DNA from: Cyrtodaria siliqua
Taxonomy: Eukaryota; Mollusca; Bivalvia; Adapedonta; Hiatellidae
Assembly: GCA_037043455.1 (NCBI GenBank)
Contig: JAWPHD010011181.1
Coordinates: 1 to 64,000 of the forward strand
Length of the DNA stretch: 64,000 nucleotides
Direction: 5' to 3'
The notes under the pieces are model-generated. The model searched no databases. It worked only from the letters and a program-made list of their open reading frames with translations, and was not told the DNA's origin. Positions 46,901 through 59,545 of this stretch are shown piece after piece; position 1 is the stretch's first letter, and each line of letters begins with the position of its first letter. A program made the position numbers and the translations under genes.

Positions 46901-48935
46901 TAACACAACACATTGGATACACTTCAGCGGTGAGACCTATACTATAACACAACAGCTGGATCTATAACACAAGAGCTGGGGCGACACTACGACTGTGTGA
47001 TTATAACACAGATAAGGAGACACTACTTCTGGGAGACCTATAACACAATAGCTGGGGAGACACTAATCAGTGAGACCTACATCAAAACATCTGCGTAGAC
47101 ACTACTACTGCGAAAAAAATAACACAACAGCTGGAGGGGGAGAAACACTATTGATGTAAGATATATAACTCAACATCTTTGAAGATACTACTGATGTGAG
47201 ACATATAACACAACAGCTGGCGAGACACTACTGATGTGAGATATATAACACAACACATGGGGAGACACTACTGATGTGAGACATATAACACAAGAGCTGG
47301 GGCGACACTACTGATGTGTGCTATATAACACAATAGACCTATAACACAACAGCTTTGGAGACACAACTGCTGTCAGACCTATAACACAACAGCTGGGGAG
47401 ACACTACTGATGTGAGATATGTAACACAACACCTGGTGAGACACTACAGCTGTGAGACCTATAACACAAGAGCTTTGGAGGCACAACTCCTGTGAGAGAT
47501 ATAACACAACAGCTGTAGACACAATATTGCTGTGAGACCTAAAACACAAGTGATGGAGAGACACTACTAGTGTGAGACATATAACACAACAGCTGGGCAG
47601 ACACTACGACATTGAGATCTATAACACAAGAGCTGGGGCGACACTACGACTGTTCGATTATAACACAGATAAGGAGACACTACTTCTGGGAGACATCTAA
47701 CACAACAGCTGGGTAGACACTACTGATGTGAGACCTATAACACAACACCTTGGATACACTTCTGCTGTGAGACCTATAACACAATAGCTGGGGAGACACT
47801 ACTCAGTGAGACCTACATCAAACCAGCTGCGTAGACACTACTACTGCGAGACATATAACACAACAGCTGGAGGGGGGAGAGACGCTACTGATGTAAGATA
47901 TATAACTCAACATCTCTGAAGATACTACTGATGTGAGACCTATAACACAACAGCTGGCGAGACACTACTGATGTGAGACATATAACACAAGGGCTGGGGC
48001 GACACTACTGATGTGTGCTATATTACACAATAGCTGGAGAGACACTAGTCATGTGAGACCTATAACACAACAGCTTTGGAGACACAACTGCTGTCTGACC
48101 TATAACACAACAACTGGGGAGACACTACTGATGTGAGATATGTAACACAACAGCTGGTGAGACACTACAGCTGTGAGACCTATAACACAACAGCTTTGGA
48201 GGCACAACTCCTGTGAGAGATATAACACAACAGCTGTGGAGACAATATTGCTGTGAGACCTAAAACACAAGTGCTGGAGAGACACTACTAGTGTGAGACC
48301 TATAACACAACAGCTTCGGAAACACTACTGTTTGTGACCTAAACACTAGTGCTGGGGAGGCACTACCGCCTTTAGATCTATAACACAACCGCTGGGGAGA
48401 CACGACTACTTTGAGACATATAACACAACCGCTGGGGAGACACTACTAATGTGAGACCTATAACACAAATCTGGGAAGGCACTACTGATGTGAGACATAT
48501 AACAGAACAGCTGGAAACACATTATTGCTGTGAGACCTAAAACACAACAGCTGGCGAGACACTACTAATGTGAGACATATAGCATAATAGCTGGAGACAC
48601 TACTAATGTAAGACCTATATCACAACACCTGGAGACATTACTAATATGAGACCTATAACACAACAGCAGGGAAGATATTACTGCTGTGATACCTATAACA
48701 CAACAGTTGGAGAGACACTATTGATGTAAGAACTATAACACAACAGTTGGTGACACACTATTGCAGTGAGACATATAACACAGCACATGGAGAGACACTA
48801 CTGATGTGAGACCTATACCACAACAGCTGGGGAAACACTATTGCTGTAAGAATTATAACACATCAGCCGGGGAGATACTACTGCATTGAGACCTATAATA
48901 CAATAACTGCTTCTGTGAGACCTTTATTTAGAATA
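43966..48935. repeat. 40-bp minisatellite, array B (about 5 kb)
   Basis: Roughly 120 degenerate copies of the same 40-bp unit as array A (TGAGACCTATAACACAACAG then CTGGGGAGACACTACTGCTG). Divergence among units is high. Blocks are duplicated at a longer scale: 47130-47640 and 47860-48360 correspond at an offset of about 721 bp (18 units), and shorter blocks repeat near 45740-45900 and 46380-46800. No coding function. Open frames of 60-99 codons here are repeat translations. Confidence 0.97.
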
Positions 48936-49229
48936 TTTCTACGAATGTTGTTAACAGTTCATAATCATCTGTTATCACTCCGCCTACACCACAACATAAT
49001 CATGAGTATGATACATCGGCGATGTGATAATTCTTCATATTCAATTATATTAAGTGTCCCCTTTAAGTACTCCGTGGCTGATTTATTTTAAACCAAATTT
49101 CGTATTAAAAATAGCTCAAGATTTTGATAACATGTTGCAAAAACATTGATCAAATTTGTAATGATTTTTTTGACGTTTTAAGCTTGTGAGGCGATACTAC
49201 TATTGCTCGAACATATATGTCCTTTTTAT

Positions 49230-50850
49230 TTTGGACACTTATGTGTACACTTAGTAAGATGGGTAAACAGTTATCTTGACTTATCGTGTCTTACCTTACC
49301 TTATCTTATCTTATTTGATCGAATAGTGTCTTGTCTTTATCTTGTCTTGTCTTGTTTTGACTAGTGTCTTGTCTTGATCTAGACTTTTAAAGATACTGGA
49401 GCCGATCTGATCTGATTTATATTACATATTAGCTTGAATTGTCTTGTTGTCTTGTCTTGTCCTTTTTTGTATTTTAAAGATATTGGATTTGATCTGATTT
49501 TAGTATATATTAGCTTTGTATTGCCTTGTCTTGTCCTGACTTGTTTTGTCTTGTCTTGTATTTTAAAGATATTGGATTTGATCTGATTTTATTATATATT
49601 AGCTTTGTCTTGTCTTGTCCTGACTTGTTTTGTCATGTCTTGTATTTTAAAGATATTGGATTTGATCTGATTTTATTATATATTAGCTTTGTCTTGTCTT
49701 GTCCTGACTTGTCTTGTCCTGACTTGTTTAGTCTTGTCTTGTATTTTAAAGATATTGGATTTGATCTGATTTTAGTATATATTAGCTTTGTCTTGTCTTG
49801 TCTTGTCTTGTCCTGACTTGTTTTGTCTTGTCTTGTATTTTAAAGATATTGGATTTGATCTGATTTTAGTATATATTAGCTTTGTCTTGTCTTGTCTTGT
49901 CTTGTCCTGACTTGTTTTGTCTTGTCTTGTATTTTAAAGATATTGGATTTGATCTGATTTTATTATATATTAGCTTTGTCTTGTATTGTCTTGTCCTGAC
50001 TTGTTTTGTCTTGTCTTGTATTTTAAAGATATTGGATTTGATCTGATTTTATTATATATTAGCTTTGTCTTGTCTTGTCTTGTCCTGACTTGTTTTGTCT
50101 TGCCATGTATTTTAAAGATATTGGATTTGATCTGATTTTATTATATATTAGCTTTGTCTTGTCTTGTTCTGACTTGTTTTGTCTTGTCTTGTATTTTAAA
50201 GATATTGGAGTTGATCTGATTTTTATTATATATTAGCTTGTCTTGTCTTTGCTTGTCCTGACTTGATTTGTCTTGTCTTGTCTGTTGACTTGATCTTGGC
50301 TTTTAAAGATATTGGAGTTGGTCTGATTTTATTATATATTAGCTTGTCTTGTCTTTTCTTGTCCTGGCTTGTTTTGTCTTGTCTTGTATTTTAAAGATAT
50401 TGGAGTTGATCTGATTTTTATTATATATTAGCTTGTCTTGTATTTTCTTGTCCTGACTTGATTTGTCTTGTCTTGTCCGTTGACTTGATCTTGGCTTTTA
50501 AAGATATTGGAGTTGGTCTGATTTTATTATATATTAGCTTGTCTTGTCTTTTCTTGTCCTGGCTTGTTTTGTCTTGTCTTGTATTTTAAAGATATTGGAG
50601 TTGATCTGATTTTTATTATATATTAGCTTGTCTTGTCTTTTCTTGTCCTGACTTGATTTGTCTTGTCTTGTCTGTTGACTTGATCTTGGCTTTTAAAGAT
50701 ACTGGAGGCGATCTGATTTTATTATATATTAGCTTTGTCTTTTCTATTCTTGTTTTTTCTTGTCTTATCTTGCATTGTCTTGTCTTGTTTTGTCTAGTCT
50801 TGTCTTGCCTTGTTTTTCTAGTCTTGTCTTGTCTTGTCTTCTGTAAGCGA
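49230..50850. repeat. CTTGT-rich satellite, about 15 units
   Basis: Each unit of roughly 85-105 bp consists of a CTTGT/CTTGTC pentamer block followed by a conserved segment TTTTAAAGATATTGGA, then TTGATCTGATTTTATTATAT and ATTAGCTT. The units near 49560-50160 are almost identical. Units further right replace TTTG by TTGT and gain a GTTGACTTGATCTTGGC insert. Confidence 0.95.
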
Positions 50851-51721
50851 TCTGATATCGTTATGTGTGTCAATCCAAATACAAATAAAACCAGAATATT
50901 GTGAATCAGTTCCATATTCAGTGTGGACTTTAAGCATTAAACTAGACCCCTTGCTCCATCCGATATAATAATTGTTATTGAAATAGTTTGGTCTGGAAAA
51001 CTCGACTAGTTTTGGTGTATAAATCATTAATATCCATTTATATGGTGATTTAAGGCTCCTTTAAATCGTATTGTGATATCTAAGTATTAGGTACAACACG
51101 GAGCAATAGAAATCAATAAGCATTAATATTTATGATGTATCCGTGAAAACAGCGGGGTCTTGAGTTTTGGGCCTGAATTCAGTGCATAAAACTGAATCAC
51201 ATTATAATGATTGTCAGTTGTAGTTGGCTTGACAACAACCCCCCTAGTCTCTCTAACTTTTGCTTTTAATAATTGTATAACATAAACAATAGCAAGGCAA
51301 CACAAATTGAGGTGATACTTTAGTATTTACAAGTATGCATACGTGACCCCATACTTAGCGGCCCCCTATGCCGCCATCAACAGGAACATTTCACAACAGA
51401 TGTACACCGTTTCTAAACCGGTTGACATATATATACATAACTTACATATTTTGAGAATCTAAACTCTATAGACACAATATAAACGGCTTTAACAAGTCAG
51501 GTAAAACCCCAAAAATGGAGCCTCGACTTAAGAGTGACCATCTCATAATTCATTTCACGTATTTAATCACGGATATTTTAAGATCCCGTGAATAAGCATA
51601 TACTTCTAATCGGCACATATACATTATTATATGTCCTGAACACATGAATAGAGTTTGATGAACGGTTTTGTAGTGTAGTTTTGTCGTTATTTGGCAGGTT
51701 AGTTTCTTTCATGGTCTTTTG
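50851..51721. other. Non-genic stretch
   Basis: No gene or repeat is recognised. Open frames are under 70 codons with no motif. Confidence 0.4.
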
Positions 51722-52160
51722 TTTCTAAACACTGTGTGTGGTTGTAAGAGAAACATAATAAAACATTAAATATATTTGCTTTATTTAATAAACAGTTATA
51801 ATCTGGCTTGCACTTCCTTAACGGAGCGGCACAGAGGAAAGTGGTCTCACTACACTTGACAATATGTTGCTCATGGGCTGTCCTAGATTGCAATTTCTAG
51901 AAAACATTGTCCTCGTTTTCTACTTCCTGAATTTGTTTGAAAAGTGTTCCTTCTTCCTTGACTACTGCGTTGTCTTTAACGTGTTTTCCCTACTTTATCC
52001 GCCTACCACTTCCCGACATCCGTTGTGTCCCCGCTATAAAAGCAAGTGCATTATTTCTAGACCGAAACCATCCGAGCAGGTCACACGCATCCTAACTCTA
52101 ATCATCTGTCTTGCACTTGCGTATAAAACTTCCTTAAAGGAGCGAGGCAGAGGAAAGTGG
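51722..52160. repeat. Dispersed repeat copy 2, right of the satellites, with a partial third copy
   Basis: 51722-52000 matches 43680-43965. A piece of about 55 bp (CTTGCACTT ... GAGGCAGAGGAAAGTGGT) recurs at 52108-52162. Confidence 0.75.
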
Positions 52161-54080
52161 TGTTCCCTACCTCTTGGGACTGATTTATTCTGGAAAAACG
52201 GATCTATTTTTGAACAGTAAGTGCTATATTTTTTAAATTGAATAAGGTATTACGTAATTAACTAGTGTCATATGACACCTTTAAGTGAGTAGTGTTAGTT
52301 AATATGTTAACTTAGTTTTAAGTATATTCATATAGCATCAATTAAGTCCGAGATATTGCGAATATATTTTTTACTTTAGCATGTGTCATAAATATCAGCT
52401 ATAATTCCTCAAAGTTAGATTTTTTGTTTGTTGTTGTTGTTGTTGCTATTGTTGTTTTTGTTGAAACATAACCTTTAATACGCGTTAACAGGATGTGTTT
52501 CTTCTAAATATAAGTTAACTTTTTTTTTGAATGAATATATAATTCATTGTATATAATTTATACTAGGATTTTGCAATATGCTTCTATCGAAACCGTTTCG
52601 CACCACTAGTGCGTTAAATCTATTTTATAAACGGGAAACTATTTTGATTAAAATCAAAACTGATAAAACATTTACTACATAACATGCATTATTTTACATA
52701 ACATTGCACCACACAAAACCAATTTTCGATGCATTTATCAGAGTCAAATAAACATCTCTTTTGACACAAGATAGCGGGAAAAAAACTTTAATGAAAAGTG
52801 CATGTTCACAATAATTATAATGCTGTTGTCCTATGTAGACGGAATATATAGTTTGAAAACGCGGAATTAAACGGTTTGGAAATACCGCTATTTTAATAGA
52901 AACAAATTGAGTGTTTACATGTATGTGTTGCCGACCAGTATAGATTGGCCTCCCCGCATGTAAATGCATATGAAATAACAATGCATATAGTACGTATATA
53001 TACCGAAGGCATGACTGTCAAACATCTGTATTTAAGGGATCTCCTGATTTAAGTCTGAAAGTTTTAATTCAAAACATTTAAAAAAAACAAAAAAACGTTA
53101 ATTATTAAATGGGTCAATGCTTTCCAAAAGCTGCTACTGACAATGTTAAGATATTTCCCAAGCGGTTGTTCCTGGACCACCCACCGGATATGGTCAACGT
53201 GTACGGTATCCTCCTAATTCACAGGTGTGCGTTATTCGTAAATTGCACGTGCGGAGGCAGGTTTCGGAGATGTCCACACCATTGATTAACACTCAATGAT
53301 TTACACAAGAGTAAACTAGCTTCCACGAAAAAGAAGCATAATTATGCAAAGCACACATACGTAATGCATCGATGTATTAGAATGCATGTGAGAACACCTT
53401 CTACTAGTTTATAGAACCAGTCTGCTCATACAAATAACTGCGTAGCGGTTGGGATAACAGAACAGGGACAGATGTTGACGAGAAAACAACAACAGTTAAA
53501 CCATTTCACAACATTCAAAAGCAATGCATAGTCTATGCCCCTAATTGGGAAGATTTCCATCTTGCAACAATCGCAAGAAGATGAGGATGAGTTTGTCCTG
53601 ACCTTCTTCAAGTAAAGTATCATACATTTCCGGTAGAAGCTAGGGAAGAAGTGTCTACTGACGTCACAAGCACCGATGTCTGTTTGTCAATTTTTCTCTA
53701 TCCAACTATTTTCCAGGGACAGGCTTGACTTGACAGACTTTTCCTTGTTATACATTTGGTTGGCGTTTTAAGTGTTTTCTTTTTCAAAGTGTCCAACTCC
53801 TTAATGAGATCTCTACCATCTGGTTGTTCAATGATATGTTTGCCATCTGCCTTTAGCTAGTTTGGTACAACCCCGAATGAATTTTCGATTGATATGTGCG
53901 TAACTTGTTCTTTCCTGTTTTTAAGAAGACACACGCAAAAATAAAAACAACACCTTACGTTCATCAACAACGTGTATCGCACATTTAGGCAAAACCACGT
54001 GATCGATGGATGTTGAGATTGAACTGTTGAAAGGGTATTGCTTACTGAAATTATATACCAATTATGAAAGCAATCGGACA
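52161..54080. other. Non-genic stretch
   Basis: AT-rich, with a (TTG)n-like stretch at 52428-52462. No ORF above about 95 codons and none with a recognised domain. Confidence 0.4.
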
Positions 54081-54104
54081 CCTATTTATATACATAAATT
54101 TAAA

Positions 54105-54250
54105 TGAATGAGTTGGACCTTACACACCATCCGTCAGAAACGACACTTTCTCACAAGTCGAGCTGTCAGTGGGATTCGAACCAACAACAGTGAAAGGAGA
54201 GACGGTTTCAAACGCAGCGTATTTACCATCGCGGTAACAGAGAGCTTGAA
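54105..54250 (-). repeat. tRNA-derived SINE fragment
   Basis: On the minus strand there is a B-box-like GGTTCGAATCC followed by a segment (AGCTCGACTTGTGAG, AAGTG, CGTTTCTGACGGATGG) also found, with a few changes, in the SINE at 56165-56412. The 3' tail is absent. Confidence 0.65.
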
Positions 54251-55434
54251 TGAGTTGTACATCCATGGGTATTATTTGATACGATCTTCTGACCCCATGT
54301 TGCAAACCCACGGTACGGGATGTATACTGAAGAGCAAATGAAGCGCAACTCGGGAATTTACGCTATATATTGTATATATTTAGCGCACTTAATTCCACAT
54401 AATATTACAAAGAAATCCCAAGATGTTTTGTAAAAAAAATATTTCAGTTAATCAGAGAAAGGACACAGCTATGATGTTGTAGACGTTTTAATAACACTAC
54501 ACCTTGTAACAAGAAATTCATAAATGTTGAAATTCCTCTTTGAAAAACTGAGCTAGTTTGCAAAAGGTTGCATACTAAGTTTGCTCACATGCTTGAGCCA
54601 AACGCGTACTCTGTCAATAATGAAACTTTGAAGGAATATTATTTGCTGTAGTATGTGTTAGTTTAGTCTTTTTTTCCGAAAGGAAATGTCTTATGTAGCC
54701 ATGTACCATTCGATTAACAGCAGCATATTGTAGCGAGAATTCCCGAGTTGCGTTTCTTTTGCGTTTCAGTATATGTACTTGAAAGGGTATTGCTTAGGTA
54801 TACACTTAATATTAATTCAGTTACAACAATACTGCTGGACGTATAATGAATTAGAAAAAAGGGGTTTCATTTATATGACCATGCCGAAAAAGACGTCTCG
54901 GGCGCCGCCGATACGGTCGGACAGACGGTCAACTGTGTTGTTAGTTCAGCTCAGCAGGCGAAACAATTTTTAGGCAGTTTCTGAAATGGATTGGAAAAAA
55001 ATCCAACCTCTATTCGGTTACTCATTATAAATATGCTAGGCGCTAGTCTTGCTACAATTCACCGCTATAGTAGGTTACTCTACGATGGGAGGACACAACC
55101 CTTATTACAACACAGTGTCTACATAATTAGTTTCGTTAATATTTTAGATTTGGAATGTTGGATATTGTTATACTTAGTATATATTCAATAGTAAGTTTCA
55201 AGTATAATATTATCAAAAACGCTGTTATTTCTGTCACACTCAACACGGGCTTTCCGAATGGGAGCGCTTAAAATCTGAAAAGTTATGAAATTCATGCATA
55301 AAAAGCCTTTTTCTTATTTTGCTGTTTGGTTGTGTGTGTGTCTTTTTAAAAAAAAAAGATGCTTTGTGTGCGTGATATTTGGTTGTTATTGTTAAAAGTA
55401 GCGCCGAACCCACCTCCCTACCCCCCCCCTCCCC

Positions 55435-55465
<31 letters not shown>

Positions 55466-56160
55466 ACACCCACAGACCCTCGGCACCACCCTAATCTCAA
55501 ATCCTGTATCCGTCCCTGCTCAATGTGAAATAAAATTCACAGTGCATCGTTATAAATATGACAGATTGTAAGATGTTTATATGTAATACGATAACCTTGA
55601 ACCTTTTCAAACGTTAAAACTACCGCCTCCATGAATTAGTTTGATTTTAAGCTGCTTGCATATTATCAAATAAAAGGTATTTTCAATATTTCTTCGATAT
55701 TCTACCATATGTTTAAATCTAGTATTGGTACACTAAACTCATGGTAATCAACGACGTGTAATATGATAAAACAATTTGTTTAGAACTATTCAAGTAACTG
55801 TTATTAATAATTTGCAAATATGCAATATATGTATAAAAATAATGGTATACCGCGATTTAAAACAACAACAACAACAACAACAACAATATTGTCACGTGTT
55901 TAATTTGTTCAATTTAAATAATAGATGTGCAAATTGTACGAAAACATCTACAATTCCTATATCAAACGAAGCAATCAAAGATCCAATGGTTCAACTGCCG
56001 TCAAGCCTGAATTGTTAATGCCCATAGTTCGTAGCAGAATGATCAAGGGTATAACGTTGTATCAGTGAACTAATAATGGATTATTGGTTCACCGGTTGTA
56101 TTTAAGGGACACTATACAATATCAACGTACTTACCAAGCATTACAATTGAAACTCGAATT
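54251..56160. other. Non-genic stretch with simple repeats
   Basis: A 40-bp inverted pair occurs at 54318-54357 and 54735-54778 (CGCAACTCGGGAATT and complement). A C-run passing into (CA)n lies at 55421-55470 and an (ACA)n at 55861-55888. No gene is recognised. Confidence 0.5.
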
Positions 56161-56164
56161 TTGT

Positions 56165-56412
56165 CTTTGAATCTGCGTGGTCGAGAGGTTAACGGTGTTG
56201 CGTTGCAAACCTTCTTGCCGCTGCGGGTTCGAATCCCATTGGGAGCTCAACTTGTAAGTGAGGAAGTGCCGATTCTTACGGATGGCGGGAGGTGTACAGA
56301 ACTGGTTCTACCCGGGAATAAGTGGGTGGTCTGCTTCCACCACTAACAAAAATCGACCGTCATACATACCCTAAAATGAGCTGAAAATTTACGTTAAACT
56401 CGAAACAAACAG
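56165..56412 (+). repeat. tRNA-derived SINE, near full length
   Basis: The head has an A box (TGGTCGAGAGG) and a B box (GGTTCGAATCC) with tRNA spacing. A central domain shared with 54105-54250 follows. The 3' end has TGAGCTGAAAATTTACGTTA and AACTCGAAACAAACA, like other invertebrate SINE tails. I cannot assign the central domain to a named class. Confidence 0.75.
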
Positions 56413-56665
56413 ACATATTTTTAATCTGCTTGCATTTAATTAAATAAAAGGCTTCCAAGTAATCTTTTCATTTTTCTCTCGTTAATTTACGTATTTCATA
56501 GGTGTAAATATATTATTGGTTTCAGTTGGTGCAATATCATCAACAATTTGCAAAAACAAGTTTACCGTGTGTCCCTTTAAATGATGGATAGTACCGTAAC
56601 GATATATTGTTCTTTACTAATTACCTATCACCGCACTAGATTTATTGTTTATTTATGTTTTACAG

Positions 56666-56824
56666 TGCTTGCTATCAGCCGTGAAGTATCGAGCTAGTGA
56701 CAAAACTGGATTTAAATGTTCCATGGGACGAACTGGAAAACACTTTGCTGGCCTACATGCCCAGTGCAATATAGACTTTTACAAAAACAGACGGAGAAAC
56801 AGTACCACGCGAATATTGAGCTGA
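56666..56824 (+). CDS. Possible terminal exon, function unknown
   Basis: A pyrimidine-rich TTATGTTTTACAG acceptor (to 56665) is followed by 52 open codons (LLSAVKYRASDKTGFKCSMG ... RRRNSTTRILS) and a TGA. The sequence is basic and has no domain I know. The following P450 exon starts 360 bp later on the same strand, so it could be the end of an upstream gene. A chance open frame is equally possible. Confidence 0.2.
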   Translation, partial: CLLSAVKYRASDKTGFKCSMGRTGKHFAGLHAQCNIDFYKNRRRNSTTRILS

Positions 56825-57184
56825 ACGATCATAATCTAGTTGTGCAAATGAGACAAATATAATTAATCATTAGGTAGATAAAAGGAAGAAACACGGAGTG
56901 AAATTCAAGAAACAATGACATAATACAAAATAAAACGAATGTTTGAGTGGAATAGACGATCGCAGAGTGAAATAAAAGGACATAATTAACGCTTTAAGTA
57001 AAACCAACAATTAAACGAATGTTGATAACACAAGCGAGACCGAACAAACGGAATAAACTCTGAACTTTATTAGGCAATCGGCAACATACGAACTATTGGC
57101 CATAAAATACTATAGCTATTGCATGTGTACAGTTTAATAAACGCTCGAAGTGAAATCAAGTATTTACTGAACGAACATTACACG

Positions 57185-57655
57185 ATGAGTGAACCTAAGG
57201 CATTAAGCGGACCAACGGGCTACCCATTGGTGGGCCATCTTTTCTGCATAAGTCCTTCGATATTACATCAACAAGCTACAGAGTGGAGTAAACAATATGG
57301 CCCAATATTTAAGTGCAATGTTTTACGAAAGAATTTAGTATTTATATCATCAACCGAGCTGCTGAAGAAAGCTTTTAATGATACATCCAACGTAAACTTT
57401 CGATGTCATACTTTCCTAGGCGGGTACATCATTCCCGACGGAATATGTGTATCGTCGGACTTGAGCTTCACGTGTAGATCAAAACAGTTTCTAAAGAAAA
57501 CCATGCTTGAAAATAAACAAGCGGCAGGTGATCACGGTCTATCACTGCTAAGTCACGTGATAAGAGATTGGGTAACCACGACAACCGATAACAACAAGGA
57601 TATCGATGTACTACCGGAGCTGAGATCGATATATCGGATCGTCATGTCCAGGCAG
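57185..57655 (+). CDS. Cytochrome P450, first coding exon
   Basis: Cytochromes P450 are haem monooxygenases. From ATG 57185 (A at -3) the exon encodes MSEPKALSGPTGYPLVGH, a version of the Pro/Gly-rich hinge. Then come LHQQATEWSKQYGPIFK (helix A/beta-1 region), an IIPDGICVSSD segment and about 100 more residues of the B-C-D helix region. It ends in CAG|GTAGGTGAG, a strong splice donor at 57656. The haem-binding Cys and the I- and K-helix motifs would be in later exons, which I do not find in the remaining 6.3 kb. Only ten residues precede the hinge and there is no hydrophobic anchor. Either an upstream exon supplies it, or the protein is mitochondrial-type or soluble. Confidence 0.85.
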
Positions 57656-58596
57656 GTAGGTGAGACAGAAACAGCGCTAACTACGTAACTGTTACAGTTG
57701 TAACACTTCTTATATGGACAGATACCACTATTGATTTTAGGCTTCTGATTGGTTGAAAAAGTATATGGTCTGCTAAGGGATACAGTCAGACTGTAAGGTA
57801 GATTCTGTTTGGATGAAAATCCAAATCATAAAAAATTCCCATAAAACATCCTACTATTATATTTCCATCATAAAATTATTTAGGATATTTTGACTGAAAT
57901 TTGCATTATCATTGATAAAATTATACTGAGGGTATATTTGCTAAAGTAAAATGTGTTTACTGCCATTCTGGAGTTGTCCACCTTTAATGAACTATTAGAG
58001 TCTGGACGCAATACATTATCCCCAATTTGCTGGTCATTTTTTAGTGTATCTACGATAGTTTCTTAATCAAGGTTATCGATTATAGATTGAAATTTAGAAA
58101 TAAGGGTTAAAGGCCAAAAGGCTATAATGTAGGCCTATGGGAAATGCCATATGACCATATACCAACAGTGACACGTCCGGAATTGCCTGGCAATGTCATT
58201 ATCATGTTCATAAATTACATGTATATATATATATATTTTTTTTTAATTACCTCGTACATGTATGTCCATTATAAAGAAAACTTATGATGAATGCAAGCGC
58301 GGATCTAAGCGCGGACCCGGCATATTACCCCACCCAACCCCACCACATTTTGGTAGTATATGGCAGAATGTCATCGTGATAACAATTATAATTTAAACAT
58401 ATTTTCACAAATTTTCGGCAAAACAATTATTATGTTATCCGACAATGTACACTTTTGGAGTTTTACCACTCATGTAACATTCATTGTTTACAAACACAAA
58501 ATGTATACAAATGCAACGTTAGTCTGTCTATAAAATAATAATATGTAAATGGAGCCTACTACATATAGGTATATGCGTATATGCGTTATACACTTA
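57656..58596 (+). other. Start of presumed P450 intron 1
   Basis: No exon-like sequence is recognised after the donor at 57656. There is a short (TA)n near 58222-58234. Confidence 0.4.
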
Positions 58597-58648
58597 CATT
58601 ATTATTATTATTATTATTATTGTTTTATTATTATTATTATTATTATTA

Positions 58649-58740
<92 letters not shown>

Positions 58741-58741
58741 G
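58597..58741. repeat. (ATT)n microsatellite
   Basis: About 145 bp of TTA/ATT triplets with three TTTTA interruptions. The Tyr- and Leu-rich open frames over it are artefacts. Confidence 0.97.
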
Positions 58742-59190
58742 TCTTGAATTTTCATTAAGTCTTGTCCATTCACATCCACCACATGTGAGCAATTTTAAAT
58801 CAACTACTTGTGGGTGGGTGAACAGGTTTTATTTATAATTGAATCAAAGGTAGTATATTACGTTTAACTATAGGCTTTATCATGCGCATTTATGCTCCCC
58901 CTCATACACATGTCTATCTTTCCAACATCTAACTCTTTGCGTCTTTTCCTCAATGCTTTTTTCCCTGTACAGTCATCGTTGACTGAACGAAATAATGTAA
59001 CACTGGGTTTGAAACCATGTAAATGAAACATGAACACGCATGTTTGTCAACAACACGCGAACTAAGTCGATAGCTACACTCATGGCAATGCTTCCGTTTA
59101 CTTTACCATGAAGCGTAATCAATATACACCCATGGCAATGCTTCTGTTTACATTACCATGAAGTTAGCTTCATTATTGACAGGCAGGAGA
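58742..59190. other. Non-genic stretch
   Basis: No gene is recognised. A block of about 40 bp containing CACYCATGGCAATGCTTC is directly duplicated at 59070-59113 and 59122-59166. Confidence 0.5.
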
Positions 59191-59545
59191 AGCAACATTT
59201 TTTAATGAACTCTGTCAAAAGCATCTTTGGATTCTGACAATTGCATCATTGCAACAAAAGTAGATATACAAGTAGAACAGGAAATGCAGCATTCAAGGAC
59301 CACAGTCAACCAAAAGCACGCATAGAAGCAAACAATTTTAAAGATGGCTAAAAGGCAGGGTACGACAACACAAACATTAAAGGGTTGACAATAGGGATAC
59401 CGCATTGGAATGGTCAGTGGTAAAAATGGCCGTTGGGTGGTTAAACCAGGTTCTAAGGTGCACCAAACATCACTCTTACCTTACTGTCATCCCAATAAAA
59501 CGGGACAGTGTAAATAAATATATCCTCGCTAGGTTATATTCTCTA
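59191..59545 (-). mobile_element. Retroelement fragments: short LINE RT piece and Penelope-like 3' end
   Basis: On the minus strand near 59205-59270 a short frame reads MQLSESKDAFDRVH, like RT motif A of a non-LTR retrotransposon. From about 59275 to 59545 the sequence matches the 3' untranslated parts at 32200 and 34190 (landmark: TAAAACGGGACAGTGTAAAT). Both pieces are truncated. Confidence 0.55.

Noticed and set aside
49526..49816. Leu/Phe/Ser-rich 96-codon frame resembling a membrane protein
   Set aside because: It is a translation of the CTTGT satellite.
54877..54972. Basic frame reading MTMPKKTSRAPPIRSDRRST as a small protein
   Set aside because: Too short and without homologues I can recall. 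A GC-rich island in AT-rich DNA is not enough evidence.
58549..58838. Tyr- and Leu-rich membrane-protein-like open frames
   Set aside because: They are translations of a pure (ATT)n microsatellite.
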